DNA from: Verrucomicrobium sp. BvORR034
GTDB lineage: Bacteria > Verrucomicrobiota > Verrucomicrobiia > Verrucomicrobiales > Verrucomicrobiaceae
NCBI RefSeq assembly: GCF_000739635.1
Contig: NZ_BATQ01000067.1
Span: 1-64,000, forward strand
Length of the DNA stretch: 64,000 nt
Direction: 5' to 3'
A model generated the notes under the pieces. It had not been told where the DNA came from. It saw only the letters and a list, made by a program, of their open reading frames with translations, and ran no database searches. Below, in pieces: positions 34,580 to 42,562 of this stretch (positions are counted from its first letter, which is position 1; every line of letters starts with the position of its first letter). The position numbers and the translations under genes are program-made.

Positions 34580-36784
34580 TCAGGGTTTCGATTTCCCATA
34601 GGCAAATCCTGCACTGGCAAATCCGACGTAAACCTGGCCGAAGTTGTCTTTGTCTCCGTCAATCGCATCGATGGAGTCGAAGATGCCCAATGGATACTCG
34701 GCGATCCGGTCCCAGCTCGCGCCCTTGTCTGTGGAGCGATGGATGCCGTGGACTCCTGAAACCGTGCCGACGAGGAAGAGAGTGGGGTAGCCACCAGGCT
34801 GGGCGGGTTTTCCAAGGCCGATGTTGTGCGCGGCATTCACGCCAGCAATCTCCTGCCAGGTGACGCCTCCATCACTGGAGTGCAGCAACCCTGTGCCGGG
34901 GCCGGAGGCAAACCAGAGATCTCCGGCAAGGCCGGGAGTGGACTTCAGGATTGCGTTCCAGCGATTGGCCATGGGGTTGCCCACCTTGGCAAAATGTCCG
35001 CCGCCATCGCTGGAGCGGAAAAGGCCCTCCTGCGGGGTGTAGAAGTAGAAGGTGTCTGGCGCCACCCGGTCGGCACAGAGCGGCTTCAAGGATGTGTAGG
35101 GGGCATGAAGTCCCGTCTCGCGTGGGCCGCCAAAATCTGAAGGCTGCCAGGTGGTGCCGCGATCCCTGGTAAAGTAGGGGAGCTTGCCCGCCGTGGGGCA
35201 CCAGACGATGTTGTCTGTTTGATTCGCGGATACCGCAATGACTCCGTAGTCGAGTTCCTTCGGCACCGTGGCTTTTTCCACGGCGGGGAATCGGGTCCAG
35301 GTCCTGCCGCCATCCGTCGAGAAGCCGCTAGACTTGGCATTCGGCACGAAGTCGAGATGACTGCGGAAGACGGAGACGAGGAACTTGGGATCGGCCGGGC
35401 ACCAGTCGAGAGACCACGCGGACATGAAGGTGGGCTGGGATCGTTGGGCATCATACGCATCCACATTCCCGAAGTGGAAGACTCCGGTGTCCCACATGGC
35501 GGCCACCGGCTTCCCACCGGGAGGTGAGATGACGTCATTGCCACAGACTTCTTCAATGCCTTCACTCGCGGCTTGCCAGGGGACCTGGGCAGGAGACAGG
35601 TCGCGAGTCCACCAGACGCCAAAACCTTCCGCATACCAGACCTTCCCTTGCTCATGAGGATCAAAGGCCAGCTCACCGGTACTGAGGAAATAATTCGTCT
35701 GCGTGCCCAGCCATCCGATGTTCGGGCTGTTCAGGGCGAAGTGGTGCAGGCTCCACGTTGCGCCCTGGTCATGGGAGACAAAGGTCTTGCCACCATGGAT
35801 CATGGCGACGACGTGAGTGGCATCGAAAGGATCCACTGCGATGGCCCAGTAGGACTGTTTTTTCCCACCTTCCTGGCCAGGAGGGGTGAGCTCCGTCCAC
35901 TTGCCTTCTGGGCTGCACTTCCAGACGCCACCGGTGGCCCCTTTTTCATGATCATACACGACGTAGTAGGTGCCATCCGGTCCCACCGTGGCATCGCGGG
36001 GCTTGCCACCATCACCGAAACCGGAATCAGAGATCTTGCGCCAGGTCTTGCCCGTATCGATGGTCTTGAAGATGCCGCCTTCTTCCACGCTGGCGTAGAT
36101 CACGTTTGTCTTTGAAGTGCCATCGGGCCCCTTGGTGGTGCCTCCTGTCGGGTCGAAGACGATGGTGGACACCCCGTGGGGCGCTTTGCCCGGTGGGATT
36201 GCATCCACCTTGAGCCATTTGTTTCCTCCGTTCTCCGTCGTCCACAATCCGTCGGCAATCGATCCAAAGTACACGACCTGACTGTTGGTCGGATCCACGG
36301 CAAGCCGTTCGCCATCCTGTCGGCCTTCACCGTTCGCCTCGACTTTCACGCCGGTGGCTTTGAACTGGGTGGCGGTCCAGGCCTCGCCGCGATTCTCGCT
36401 GCGAAAGACCTGTCCCACCGTCAGCGCATAGGGCTGACTGCCCAGCACCATGTAAGCGACATTGGCGTCGCCCGGCGCACCGACGATGCTGTCCACCCCG
36501 AGATAGCGACCATAACCCACAGAGTCTGGGGGAAGGCTGGAAGAGGTGACGACCTGTTTCCAGACAGCTTTGGCGGCATCCCATCGATAGGCCCCTGATA
36601 CATCAGTGCGAGCATAGATCAGGCCCTTCTCCGCGGGGCTGGCACTCAGACCAACCACCCAGCCGCCCCCGCCAATCTTCATGGGGTTCCACTCATAACT
36701 TTCTCTCAGATCAGCGGCCCTTCCTTGAGACAGCAGGAGCAGCAGAGTTGTGGACAGGCTGGCGAGTCGCGGAGCAGAAATCAT
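34580..36784 (-). CDS. exported GH74-like glycoside hydrolase (xyloglucanase-type double beta-propeller)
   Basis: 734 aa from ATG 36784 with a signal peptide (MISAPRLASLSTTLLLLLSQGRA). The N-terminus carries the classical GH74 opening: WNPMKIGGGGWVVGLSASP, then YARTDVSGAYRWD. Many BNR/sialidase-type repeats follow (for example SENRGEAWTA, TENGGNKWLKV, DTGKTWRKI, DQGATWSLH, TDGGRTWTRF, DRGTTWQPS, SDGGVTWQE, DKGASWDRI). Length and layout match GH74 xyloglucanases without accessory modules. It is secreted or periplasmic and probably cleaves beta-1,4-glucan backbones of xyloglucan; specificity is inferred. Confidence 0.87.
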   Translation of the reverse strand: MISAPRLASLSTTLLLLLSQGRAADLRESYEWNPMKIGGGGWVVGLSASPAEKGLIYARTDVSGAYRWDAAKAVWKQVVTSSSLPPDSVGYGRYLGVDSIVGAPGDANVAYMVLGSQPYALTVGQVFRSENRGEAWTATQFKATGVKVEANGEGRQDGERLAVDPTNSQVVYFGSIADGLWTTENGGNKWLKVDAIPPGKAPHGVSTIVFDPTGGTTKGPDGTSKTNVIYASVEEGGIFKTIDTGKTWRKISDSGFGDGGKPRDATVGPDGTYYVVYDHEKGATGGVWKCSPEGKWTELTPPGQEGGKKQSYWAIAVDPFDATHVVAMIHGGKTFVSHDQGATWSLHHFALNSPNIGWLGTQTNYFLSTGELAFDPHEQGKVWYAEGFGVWWTRDLSPAQVPWQAASEGIEEVCGNDVISPPGGKPVAAMWDTGVFHFGNVDAYDAQRSQPTFMSAWSLDWCPADPKFLVSVFRSHLDFVPNAKSSGFSTDGGRTWTRFPAVEKATVPKELDYGVIAVSANQTDNIVWCPTAGKLPYFTRDRGTTWQPSDFGGPRETGLHAPYTSLKPLCADRVAPDTFYFYTPQEGLFRSSDGGGHFAKVGNPMANRWNAILKSTPGLAGDLWFASGPGTGLLHSSDGGVTWQEIAGVNAAHNIGLGKPAQPGGYPTLFLVGTVSGVHGIHRSTDKGASWDRIAEYPLGIFDSIDAIDGDKDNFGQVYVGFASAGFAYGKSKP

Positions 36785-36999
36785 GGTATGTGGAAGTGGG
36801 GAACACTCTTCGCCAGATATAGTGCGGCGCGCAGGCGGGTCGCAAGAACCAATGATGCGATGGAGACAATCTCCAAAGGACCCACGTTCTCTGGGATGAC
36901 TTGTGCATTCCTGAAACCAAAGCCAAAGACCAGCTGGGCGACGTTCAGTGGGGCAGGGTGTCTGCTGCCAAAACTCTTCCAACTAAAATGGGAAGAAAG

Positions 37000-37072
37000 T
37001 GGCTCGGGACGGAATCGAACCGCCGACACGAGGATTTTCAATCCTCTGCTCTACCGACTGAGCTACCGAGCC
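37000..37072 (-). tRNA. tRNA-Phe (anticodon GAA)
   Basis: 73-nt cloverleaf on the minus strand. Acceptor GGCTCGG/CCGAGCC, D-arm AGCTCAGTCGGTAGAGC, anticodon loop TTGAAAA giving GAA, T-arm with GGTTCGATTCC. CCA is not encoded; the discriminator is A. Confidence 0.95.
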
Positions 37073-37177
37073 TTTCGTTTGAGGGACTGCTAGTATGCCG
37101 AGCACTCGAAATCGTGCAACTGGAAAGTGCTGTTTCTTGCGCTTGATCCTCATTTTTTTCTTCGCTAGCCTTTGAGG

Positions 37178-37906
37178 ATGATGGGCATTGACCGACGGAG
37201 CTGGATGACGGGCATATGGTCAGCAGTATGGCTGCTGATTTGCCTGACGGGAGGTCTGCGGGCGGTGGAGGTGACCCAGGGACCGGACGCGGTGGTGGCA
37301 GCCTCAGGAACGCAAGTGACGCTGAGCTGGCGGACAGACGCTGAATGTGGCACCCGCGTCCGTTACGGACTGGCACCGGACAAACTGGAGTGGAAAGCGG
37401 GGGATGGGGTGGCCGTGCAGCACTCGGTGGCTTTGGAGGGCCTGACTCCCGGCACCACCTACTACTACACGGTAGGCACTGCCAAGGTCCGGCTCAAGTC
37501 CGGGCAGTTCACCTTGCCGGTGAAAGAGGCGACCCCTGAGGGGCCTGTCCTCAAGAAGAAGCCCCCAGCCGAATCCCCGGCAGCCCCACGGGCTCCACCG
37601 GCCAAGGTGACATGGGGGTACCTGCCCAGTCTGCGGGATCACTTTGAGCGGCATGGTCCCGACTTCGGTGCGAAGAGTGAGGAGGACTATGCGCGGCAGG
37701 CGTGGGAATTCCTCCAGCATGCCATGGCCGAGGGGTTGCCAGCGAAGCAGGATTCGTCGGACGGGACATTGCGCGTTTACGATCCTGCCAGCGGGGCATT
37801 CGCCGCCTACAATCGCGACGGTACCACGAAGACTTACTTCAAACCCGGCAGCTCCGGGTACTGGGACCGGCAGCCTGGCCGCCCGGTACGACTGAGAAAA
37901 CCCTGA
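37178..37906 (+). CDS. exported protein: FN3/purple-acid-phosphatase-N-like domain fused to a toxin-like C-terminal domain
   Basis: 242 aa from ATG 37178 (an adjacent ATG at 37181 is also possible). Signal peptide: MTGIWSAVWLLICLTGGLRA|VEVT. Residues about 30-110 are an FN3-like beta sandwich (VTLSWRTDAECGTRVRYGL, HSVALEGLTPGTTYYYTVG), as at the N-terminus of purple acid phosphatases. A Pro-rich linker follows. The last ~95 residues (SLRDHFERHGPDFGAKSEED, ARQAWEFLQ, RVYDPASGAFAAYNRDGT, TYFKPGS) match from memory a domain found at C-termini of RHS and CdiA-type polymorphic toxins and thought to be a BECR-fold RNase. No phosphatase domain is present. The gene 24 bases downstream encodes a Cys-rich protein that may be its partner or immunity factor. 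Confidence 0.7.
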   Translation: MMGIDRRSWMTGIWSAVWLLICLTGGLRAVEVTQGPDAVVAASGTQVTLSWRTDAECGTRVRYGLAPDKLEWKAGDGVAVQHSVALEGLTPGTTYYYTVGTAKVRLKSGQFTLPVKEATPEGPVLKKKPPAESPAAPRAPPAKVTWGYLPSLRDHFERHGPDFGAKSEEDYARQAWEFLQHAMAEGLPAKQDSSDGTLRVYDPASGAFAAYNRDGTTKTYFKPGSSGYWDRQPGRPVRLRKP

Positions 37907-37930
37907 CCCTCCCAATCTCTTCGATCTCCC

Positions 37931-38224
37931 ATGAACACCTGTCCTGTATGCGGCTATCCGGCCTTGCGTGAGCCTCCTCGTGCCCCTTCCAGCGGCGGTT
38001 CTTATGAAATATGTCCCAGCTGTGGTTTCCAGTTTGGAGTGGATGATGATGACAAGGGCATCACCTATGAAGACGCCAGAAAACGATGGGTGACGGCGGG
38101 ACATCGGTGGCACAGCCGCGGGGTGCCGACTCCATTGGGGTGGGATGCTGTGGCACAATTGCAAAAGCTCGTCGAGGCTGGTGATTCTGATGCGAGGCAG
38201 AAAGCACCCCATCCCCCGCGGTGA
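37931..38224 (+). CDS. CPCC/zinc-ribbon small protein, candidate immunity or partner
   Basis: 97 aa from ATG 37931. Two CxxC pairs (NTCPVCGYPAL and YEICPSCGFQFG) form a zinc ribbon, followed by GVDDDDKGITYEDARKRWVTAGHRWHSRG and a helical tail. This family of small cytosolic proteins is often seen beside polymorphic toxin genes, and I associate it with the DHFERHG-type toxin domain. Only 24 bases separate it from the FN3/toxin-like gene, so they are probably co-transcribed. Immunity function is inference. Confidence 0.65.
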   Translation: MNTCPVCGYPALREPPRAPSSGGSYEICPSCGFQFGVDDDDKGITYEDARKRWVTAGHRWHSRGVPTPLGWDAVAQLQKLVEAGDSDARQKAPHPPR

Positions 38225-38339
38225 TGGAAGAGGGTGACGCTGGTCGATTGCCAACTGCCTATTGGACGTTGGTGTTGAGCGAACAAAGCGTTTCGATATT
38301 CAGCTTTCTCAGAAGGCAGGGTGGACATTGTCTATTGGT

Positions 38340-38579
38340 ATGGAGAAAATTGTTCTATCACTATTGGTAAGTGTGTCGGTGGTGGGAGGTCTCCTGGCTG
38401 AGGACATTCTGCCGGGCAAGACGGGCGCGGGGTTGGTGCAAGAGCTCCGTTCCGGCTATCAGCCAACACGTTCCCTAAGATCGTGGAGCGCGGAAACAGT
38501 GGCGCGAGAAGCATCTCGAGACACGATCCGACCACTGCTGATCTGGACGGATGTCTCCATCCGTGCGGATGACGATTGA
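38340..38579 (+). CDS. small exported protein of unknown function
   Basis: 79 aa from ATG 38340, with a signal peptide (MEKIVLSLLVSVSVVGGLLA|EDIL). The mature part reads LPGKTGAGLVQELRSGYQP then SLRSWSAETVAREASRD and a hydrophilic end. The 'L..LR..Y.P' pattern weakly recalls the start of extracellular nucleases of the endonuclease I type found in this phylum, which would make it a truncated copy; this is a weak guess. Its own terminator at 38600-38645 supports expression. Confidence 0.5.
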   Translation: MEKIVLSLLVSVSVVGGLLAEDILPGKTGAGLVQELRSGYQPTRSLRSWSAETVAREASRDTIRPLLIWTDVSIRADDD

Positions 38580-38599
38580 TGCGACGTTACATTCGAAAG

Positions 38600-38645
38600 T
38601 GGCCAATCCGTTACCTGTATAAACAGGGGATGGATTGGCCATTTT
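38600..38645 (+). terminator. terminator of the 79-aa exported protein gene
   Basis: TGGCCAATCC (38600-38609) pairs with GGATTGGCCA (38632-38641), followed by TTTTATTTC. The loop is long (22 bases) but contains a small inner stem (CCTGT/ACAGG). Confidence 0.7.
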
Positions 38646-38825
38646 ATTTCGACTGGCGCGAGGTCATGGCTAGCGGTCGGAGTTGATGGCCTGATCCTGC
38701 CCGTCATCATCGTTTCGCGTGGAGAAGCTGTTTTTCGCGAAGGATTTTGGAGGGGGTGACGTGTCTCGGAATGAAGTCGCCACCACAATCATCCGCGCGG
38801 CTGCCACTTATCAGCAAACTCACCT

Positions 38826-38988
38826 ATGATTCACCTCATTGCGCGCTCCCTATTGATTGGCATCTACTATGCCGGTGCGAGCGTGCGCGGTCTCGCAGCC
38901 AGTGAAGGCACTAGCGAAAAGTCTATTGAGTCCCGCTTGACCCGCGCGCGCCCGCCTGCGAGATGAACTCCTGCGTCACCTGCGATGA
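38826..38988 (+). pseudogene. remnant of an ECF sigma-70 factor (region 4 only, frameshifted)
   Basis: From ATG 38826 the frame reads IGIYYAGASVRGLAASEGTSE then KSIESRLTRAR, which matches sigma region 4 (helix-turn-helix, SxxxVxxRLxRAR). It then runs PPAR and stops at 38964-38966. Shifting frame at about 38953 restores the expected end LRDELLRHLR followed by TGA (38956-38988). The N-terminal sigma domain is missing entirely. This is a decayed gene and not a functional sigma factor. Confidence 0.7.
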
Positions 38989-39457
38989 TGAAACCGTCCC
39001 ATCCGATCTATTGCTCGACGCAGCCTTGCCGTCCGCTGCTTTCGCCGCCTCCCTGGCCGCAACACGTCAGGCGGCCCGTCGTCGAAGTCAACGGCGACTT
39101 GTGCGCGCCAGTGTCATACCGATGGCGCTGATTGCGTTGCTGTGGTGGTAATTGGCTCCATCCTCATCTCCACCGCCACCTGCCCACGCTGTGATGCAAA
39201 GAGCAAAGAACGATACCGTGGTCCAGCCTGCCTTCGTCGGGGTCGTATCCCAGCCCTCAGTCTCAACGGTCCAAACTCAACCACAACCCTATCTTGTCGT
39301 CCAGACAACCCGCAAGGTCGATCATGTGGTCACTACCGTCGTTACACCTCGCATTACCACGGAAGAACTTTTCGCTCTGGCTGGCCCTCGTCCCATGGCT
39401 TTGCAGTATTTGCCCAATGGGGAGGCCCGCTGGCTACCCATCCCCGCATCGCCGTGA
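38963..39457 (+). pseudogene. anti-sigma-like membrane protein interrupted by an in-frame TAA
   Basis: ATG 38963 encodes 62 aa: SDLLLDAALPSAAFAASLAA, a basic stretch (ARRRSQRR), and a membrane segment (ASVIPMALIALLWW), then TAA at 39149-39151. The same frame stays open for 101 codons: a Pro-rich linker, beta-rich Val/Thr/Gln sequence, and ITTEELFALAGPRPMALQYL. Together they form a typical anti-sigma-like partner of the sigma remnant: cytosolic N-terminus, one helix, linker, C-terminal domain. A C-to-T change (CAA to TAA) would explain the stop. The upstream sigma gene is also broken, so the pair is decaying. Confidence 0.65.
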
Positions 39458-39570
39458 TCGTTGCCTGCGGGCTTTACTTTGGTGGTGCGGAAACTTCTGT
39501 AAAAAACTAGGAGACGAATAGAAATCCCGGGTAAACTGTACCTTCCGTCGGATGGAGATTTCTCCCTCAC

Positions 39571-39643
<73 letters not shown>

Positions 39644-39723
39644 CTGAACTTTTCCAGGATTGAAGGGGCCAGAAGCTGCCTCTCCACCGCTTGTGCTCGA
39701 TTTGAGTCTCCTCGCGCCACGCC

Positions 39724-40458
39724 ATGCCCCGCTATGAATCAAAACACTGTGAAGCTTCCGGCGGTCAAAATATCGACCCTCGCAGACTCCTTGAGCGCCT
39801 ACGCAGCGGTGCCGGTGGAGGAGTCCCTGGAGGCGCTGAAGGCGCAGCACGGGGTGAATCCAGCTTCGCCGGATCCCGCAGCGGCGGCCCTGGAGTTCTT
39901 GAATTCCTCGAACCGAGAGCCTTCCTGAGCCATATCGTTCCCCTGATCCGTGCCGCAGGGGCGGAGCACGAGGTGAGGTTTGACCTGGCAGCAGACCGGG
40001 TGGTCAAGTTCACCCTGCATCCGATGGAGGATGTCAACGACTCGGAGATCGAGCTTTATCTGGAGCGGTTGGCGCTCACCAATGAGGTCTTTGGTGATGA
40101 TTACAGAGTGGCTGGTTGGGTCGAGTTTCCCGGGGAGCAGGGAGTGCGGCTGGTGGTCACGCAGCCATGGTATCGCACCCGCAACGGCGCGGCGGTGCAT
40201 CCCGATGATCTGCAGATCTGGTCGTACATGACGACGCTGGGCTTTTTGCGGGTGGGAGAGGGGATGTATCACCATCCCGGGCTGCAACTGGCTGTATCGG
40301 ATGCGGTGGGGAAGAACTTCGTCCTGGACCTTGCAGGTGTTGTGAAGCCGGTGGACCTGCAGGTGATGCGGTCTGATGCCTCCATGCGATCGACTCTGGA
40401 GCGCCTCGCCGAAGCGCAACCCGCCGTGAGGGTGATGACTGCAACCGAGATCGAATAA
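39724..40458 (+). CDS. polyvalent-protein-kinase-like protein; N-terminal coding appears frame-disrupted
   Basis: Frame 1 from ATG 39724 encodes 244 aa. The reliable part starts near 39900 (FLEPRAFLSHIVPLIRAAGA): HEVRFDLAADRVVKFTLHP, YLERLALTNEVFGDDYRVAGW, RLVVTQPWYRT, LGFLRVGEGMYHHPGL and DLAGVVKPVDLQVM. This matches the kinase-like domain of phage/plasmid polyvalent proteins, with VVKFT as the beta-3 lysine region and NEVFGDD typical. The first 60 residues in this frame are Gly/Arg-rich and unnatural, whereas the other frame (39734-39928) reads like protein. No ATG/GTG/TTG exists in frame 1 between 39800 and 39950. Either an indel split one gene or the two frames overlap. Confidence 0.6.
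   Translation: MPRYESKHCEASGGQNIDPRRLLERLRSGAGGGVPGGAEGAARGESSFAGSRSGGPGVLEFLEPRAFLSHIVPLIRAAGAEHEVRFDLAADRVVKFTLHPMEDVNDSEIELYLERLALTNEVFGDDYRVAGWVEFPGEQGVRLVVTQPWYRTRNGAAVHPDDLQIWSYMTTLGFLRVGEGMYHHPGLQLAVSDAVGKNFVLDLAGVVKPVDLQVMRSDASMRSTLERLAEAQPAVRVMTATEIE
39734..39928 (+). CDS. 64-aa ORF, probable original N-terminus of the kinase-like gene
   Basis: From ATG 39734 the frame reads NQNTVKLPAVKISTLADSLS, AYAAVPVEESLEALKAQHGV and NPASPDPAAAALEFLNSS, then stops at 39926-39928. Composition is natural, and the segment precedes the kinase-like frame as expected for its N-terminal region. It starts about 90 bases downstream of tRNA-Ile2. It may be a separate small gene translated with overlap, or the broken 5' part of the next frame. 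Confidence 0.45.
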   Translation: MNQNTVKLPAVKISTLADSLSAYAAVPVEESLEALKAQHGVNPASPDPAAAALEFLNSSNREPS

Positions 40459-40607
40459 GATGTCCGGTCCGATAGTAGGGGCGGCATTGGCTGAATCTTT
40501 TTCGCAACGCCGCACGGGCAGGAGTTGTCTCAAGAACGGATGGGGTGAACAGGCTTGGCCTGTCCGCCATGGGATGCTTGCCACCTGCGACCCGTCTCCG
40601 CCTTGTC

Positions 40608-42140
40608 ATGAAGCTGCCATTCTCCGGATTACCGGCGCGGACCGGTCGGAGAGCTGTTTTCCATCCTCTAGCGCTGGTCCTTGTGGCGGGGGGCTTCTTT
40701 CTGGTCGGCGGAGGGCGTGCATCTGCGCGTGAGGCCGGGAATCGGCCACCCGTGATCAGCGTCTGGGTGAATGACAAGCAGGTGCCGGTGATTGAGCATT
40801 GGGTAGGGGGGCGGCTTAACTGCACCTACGCACCCGTCACCCTCCCAGGTTCTGCAGAGGTGGAGGTGGAAGTCCCTGGTGGAGTGAGGCATTGGACGAT
40901 GAGCCCTGAGAAATGCGATGTCCCCACGCGGATGGAGCATGGTCGCCTGAAGTTCACCATGCTGACCTCCCGCTATATGGTGGTGACAGTGAACGGGTTG
41001 CGACTGTTGCTGTTAGCGGATCCGCCAGAGGACGAGTTGCCAGAGGGCCAAAAAGTGCTGGATGTGACCGCTCCGCCCTACAATCTAGACCGCTCGGGGG
41101 CCAAGCATGGGACCGCCGTGCTGCAGAAGGCCTGTGACGATGCGGGAGCCTTGGCTAACGAAGCCGTTGTCATGCTGCCCCCTGGGCTCTACACCACTAC
41201 GGGGATCCACCTGAGGAGCCGCACCCAGCTCTATCTGGCACCTGGCGCGGTGCTGCAAGGCAGCGACGATGCCGAGAGCTACCCGGACTATCCTACCACT
41301 CCCGGCAAGACGGGAACCGCCGCCTTGGTCAAGGTGGACGGGGTGGAGCATGTGCGCATCTTTGGGCGTGGCACGCTGGATGCCCGCGGGTTGGCTCTCG
41401 CTGGTGCGGCCAGCAGCCGGGAGGGGCAGAGGCTGCTTGCCAGTTGCGTGGTGGTAGAGCGGTCGCGGTGCGTGACCTTGGAGGGGGTGATTTGCAAGGA
41501 AGCTACGGCGGTGGCGCTGCCCGTGACACACTGCCAGGACGTGGCCATGCGGCGGGTGAAGGTGATCAATGACCTGAGCAGTGAGGACCGGGTGGATGGG
41601 ATCCGGCTCGCTGGCACCCAGCGCGCCTTGGTCGAGGACTGTCTTGTTCACACCACCGAGGATGCCTTTGCTGTGACTTCACCAGAAGATGCGGTGAGTG
41701 AGCAGGTCGTGATGCGCCGCCTTATCGCGCTGACCAGTGCGCGGGCGCTCCGCTGTGGGCCTCCGGCCCATTCTGCGCTCCAACGCATTCGTTTTGAGGA
41801 CGTCGATATCGTTCACTGCCGGGATGCCATGAATGTGATGCACGGGGAGGGCAAGGGAGAGTGGGGAGAGATCGTTTTCAAGGACATCCGCGTGGAGAAC
41901 TGTGGCAGGAACGGCATCGTGATTCAGCTACTGGATGGAGGGGGCGTAAAAGGGGTGCGGTTTGAGAATGTAAGCTTCAAGCAATTCCGCCCCGGTTTTC
42001 TGCGGGGCCTGGGGGCGGACCATTGCATCCAAGGGGTAACTTTCGCCGGGCTGGAAGTCGCTGGATTGCCCGTTGTCACCGCAGAAGGATCGGGGCTGAA
42101 AGTGGGGGAATTTGTCGAGGACGTCCGCTTTGATGACTAA
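40608..42140 (+). CDS. exported right-handed beta-helix protein, GH28 (polygalacturonase)-related
   Basis: 510 aa from ATG 40608 with a signal/anchor segment (AVFHPLALVLVAGGFFLVGG). An N-terminal beta domain precedes a pectinase-fold region: LPPGLYTTTGIHLRSRTQLYLAPGAVLQGSDD, VRIFGRGTLDARG, VTLEGVICKEATA, VKVINDLSSEDRVDGIRLAG, LVEDCLVHTTEDAFAV, FEDVDIVHCRDAMNV, FKDIRVENCGRNGIVI. The GH28/GH49 order is kept, but the usual 'DDC' catalytic pair is TEDAF here and 'N.DGI' is SEDRVDGI, so activity may be altered or lost. It probably acts on polysaccharides at the cell surface. Confidence 0.8.
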   Translation: MKLPFSGLPARTGRRAVFHPLALVLVAGGFFLVGGGRASAREAGNRPPVISVWVNDKQVPVIEHWVGGRLNCTYAPVTLPGSAEVEVEVPGGVRHWTMSPEKCDVPTRMEHGRLKFTMLTSRYMVVTVNGLRLLLLADPPEDELPEGQKVLDVTAPPYNLDRSGAKHGTAVLQKACDDAGALANEAVVMLPPGLYTTTGIHLRSRTQLYLAPGAVLQGSDDAESYPDYPTTPGKTGTAALVKVDGVEHVRIFGRGTLDARGLALAGAASSREGQRLLASCVVVERSRCVTLEGVICKEATAVALPVTHCQDVAMRRVKVINDLSSEDRVDGIRLAGTQRALVEDCLVHTTEDAFAVTSPEDAVSEQVVMRRLIALTSARALRCGPPAHSALQRIRFEDVDIVHCRDAMNVMHGEGKGEWGEIVFKDIRVENCGRNGIVIQLLDGGGVKGVRFENVSFKQFRPGFLRGLGADHCIQGVTFAGLEVAGLPVVTAEGSGLKVGEFVEDVRFDD

Positions 42141-42166
42141 GTACCTCTTCGGATAAAAAGGTACTG
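42141..42166 (+). terminator. possible hairpin terminator after the GH28-like gene
   Basis: GTACCT (42141-42146) pairs with AGGTAC (42159-42164), immediately after the stop codon. No T-run follows, so this is weak. Confidence 0.35.
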
Positions 42167-42390
42167 AGAACCTGTTTGGATAAAAACCTCCGGGTGTGGC
42201 AGGTTCAATTAAGGGAATGAGATAGGAGCGGCTTCGCCGAGCCTGAGAACTGCCCCCTCCGGATTGCGGTCCTTTTGAGCCTGGACGGCGTTGCTTATCG
42301 GTTGTGAATCTCGATTCACGCCCTCTTCACGCCTTGTCCAGACTCAAAATGCCTCGCAACACACCCAGCGTTTTTATCCAAACAGGTTCT
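42167..42390. mobile_element. 224-bp MITE with perfect 21-bp terminal inverted repeats
   Basis: The ends AGAACCTGTTTGGATAAAAA+C (42167-42187) and G+TTTTTATCCAAACAGGTTCT (42370-42390) are perfect inverted repeats of 21 bp, extending imperfectly through CCGGGTGTGG/AACACACCC. A second internal inverted pair is CTTTTGAGCCTGGACGG and TTGTCCAGACTCAAAA. No transposase is encoded. The size, TIRs and lack of ORF define a non-autonomous element; ends resemble IS5-superfamily termini. A target-site duplication is not obvious. Confidence 0.8.
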
Positions 42391-42562
42391 AAGTGGCGAA
42401 GATGTCACCCGACCAGTCGGTATGTCCTGGCATGAAGGACCTTTCATACAGGAAAGGTAACAGGCTTGTTCCTTGACTCTTTCGGCGCGCCCACCACCGT
42501 TGCCGCCGTGTTCCGGCCGCACCTTCAACCCCCAACGCCTTTACCTGGCCGACGCACATCGC
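42391..42562. other. short intergenic segment between the MITE and the acyltransferase gene
   Basis: 170 bases. The acyltransferase frame is open from 42473 but the protein before ATG 42563 (Pro/Arg-rich) is not natural. No promoter motif is convincingly visible. Confidence 0.35.

Noticed and set aside
37304-38254. 316-aa minus-strand ORF over the FN3/toxin-like and CPCC genes
   Set aside because: The + strand genes carry a signal peptide and zinc-ribbon Cys pairs; the minus ORF is a shadow with no recognisable features.
38719-38829. Short + strand ORF from GTG 38719 whose TGA overlaps ATG 38826
   Set aside because: 36 codons with no recognisable domain and no clear ribosome-binding site; the ATGA overlap is suggestive but not enough to call a gene.
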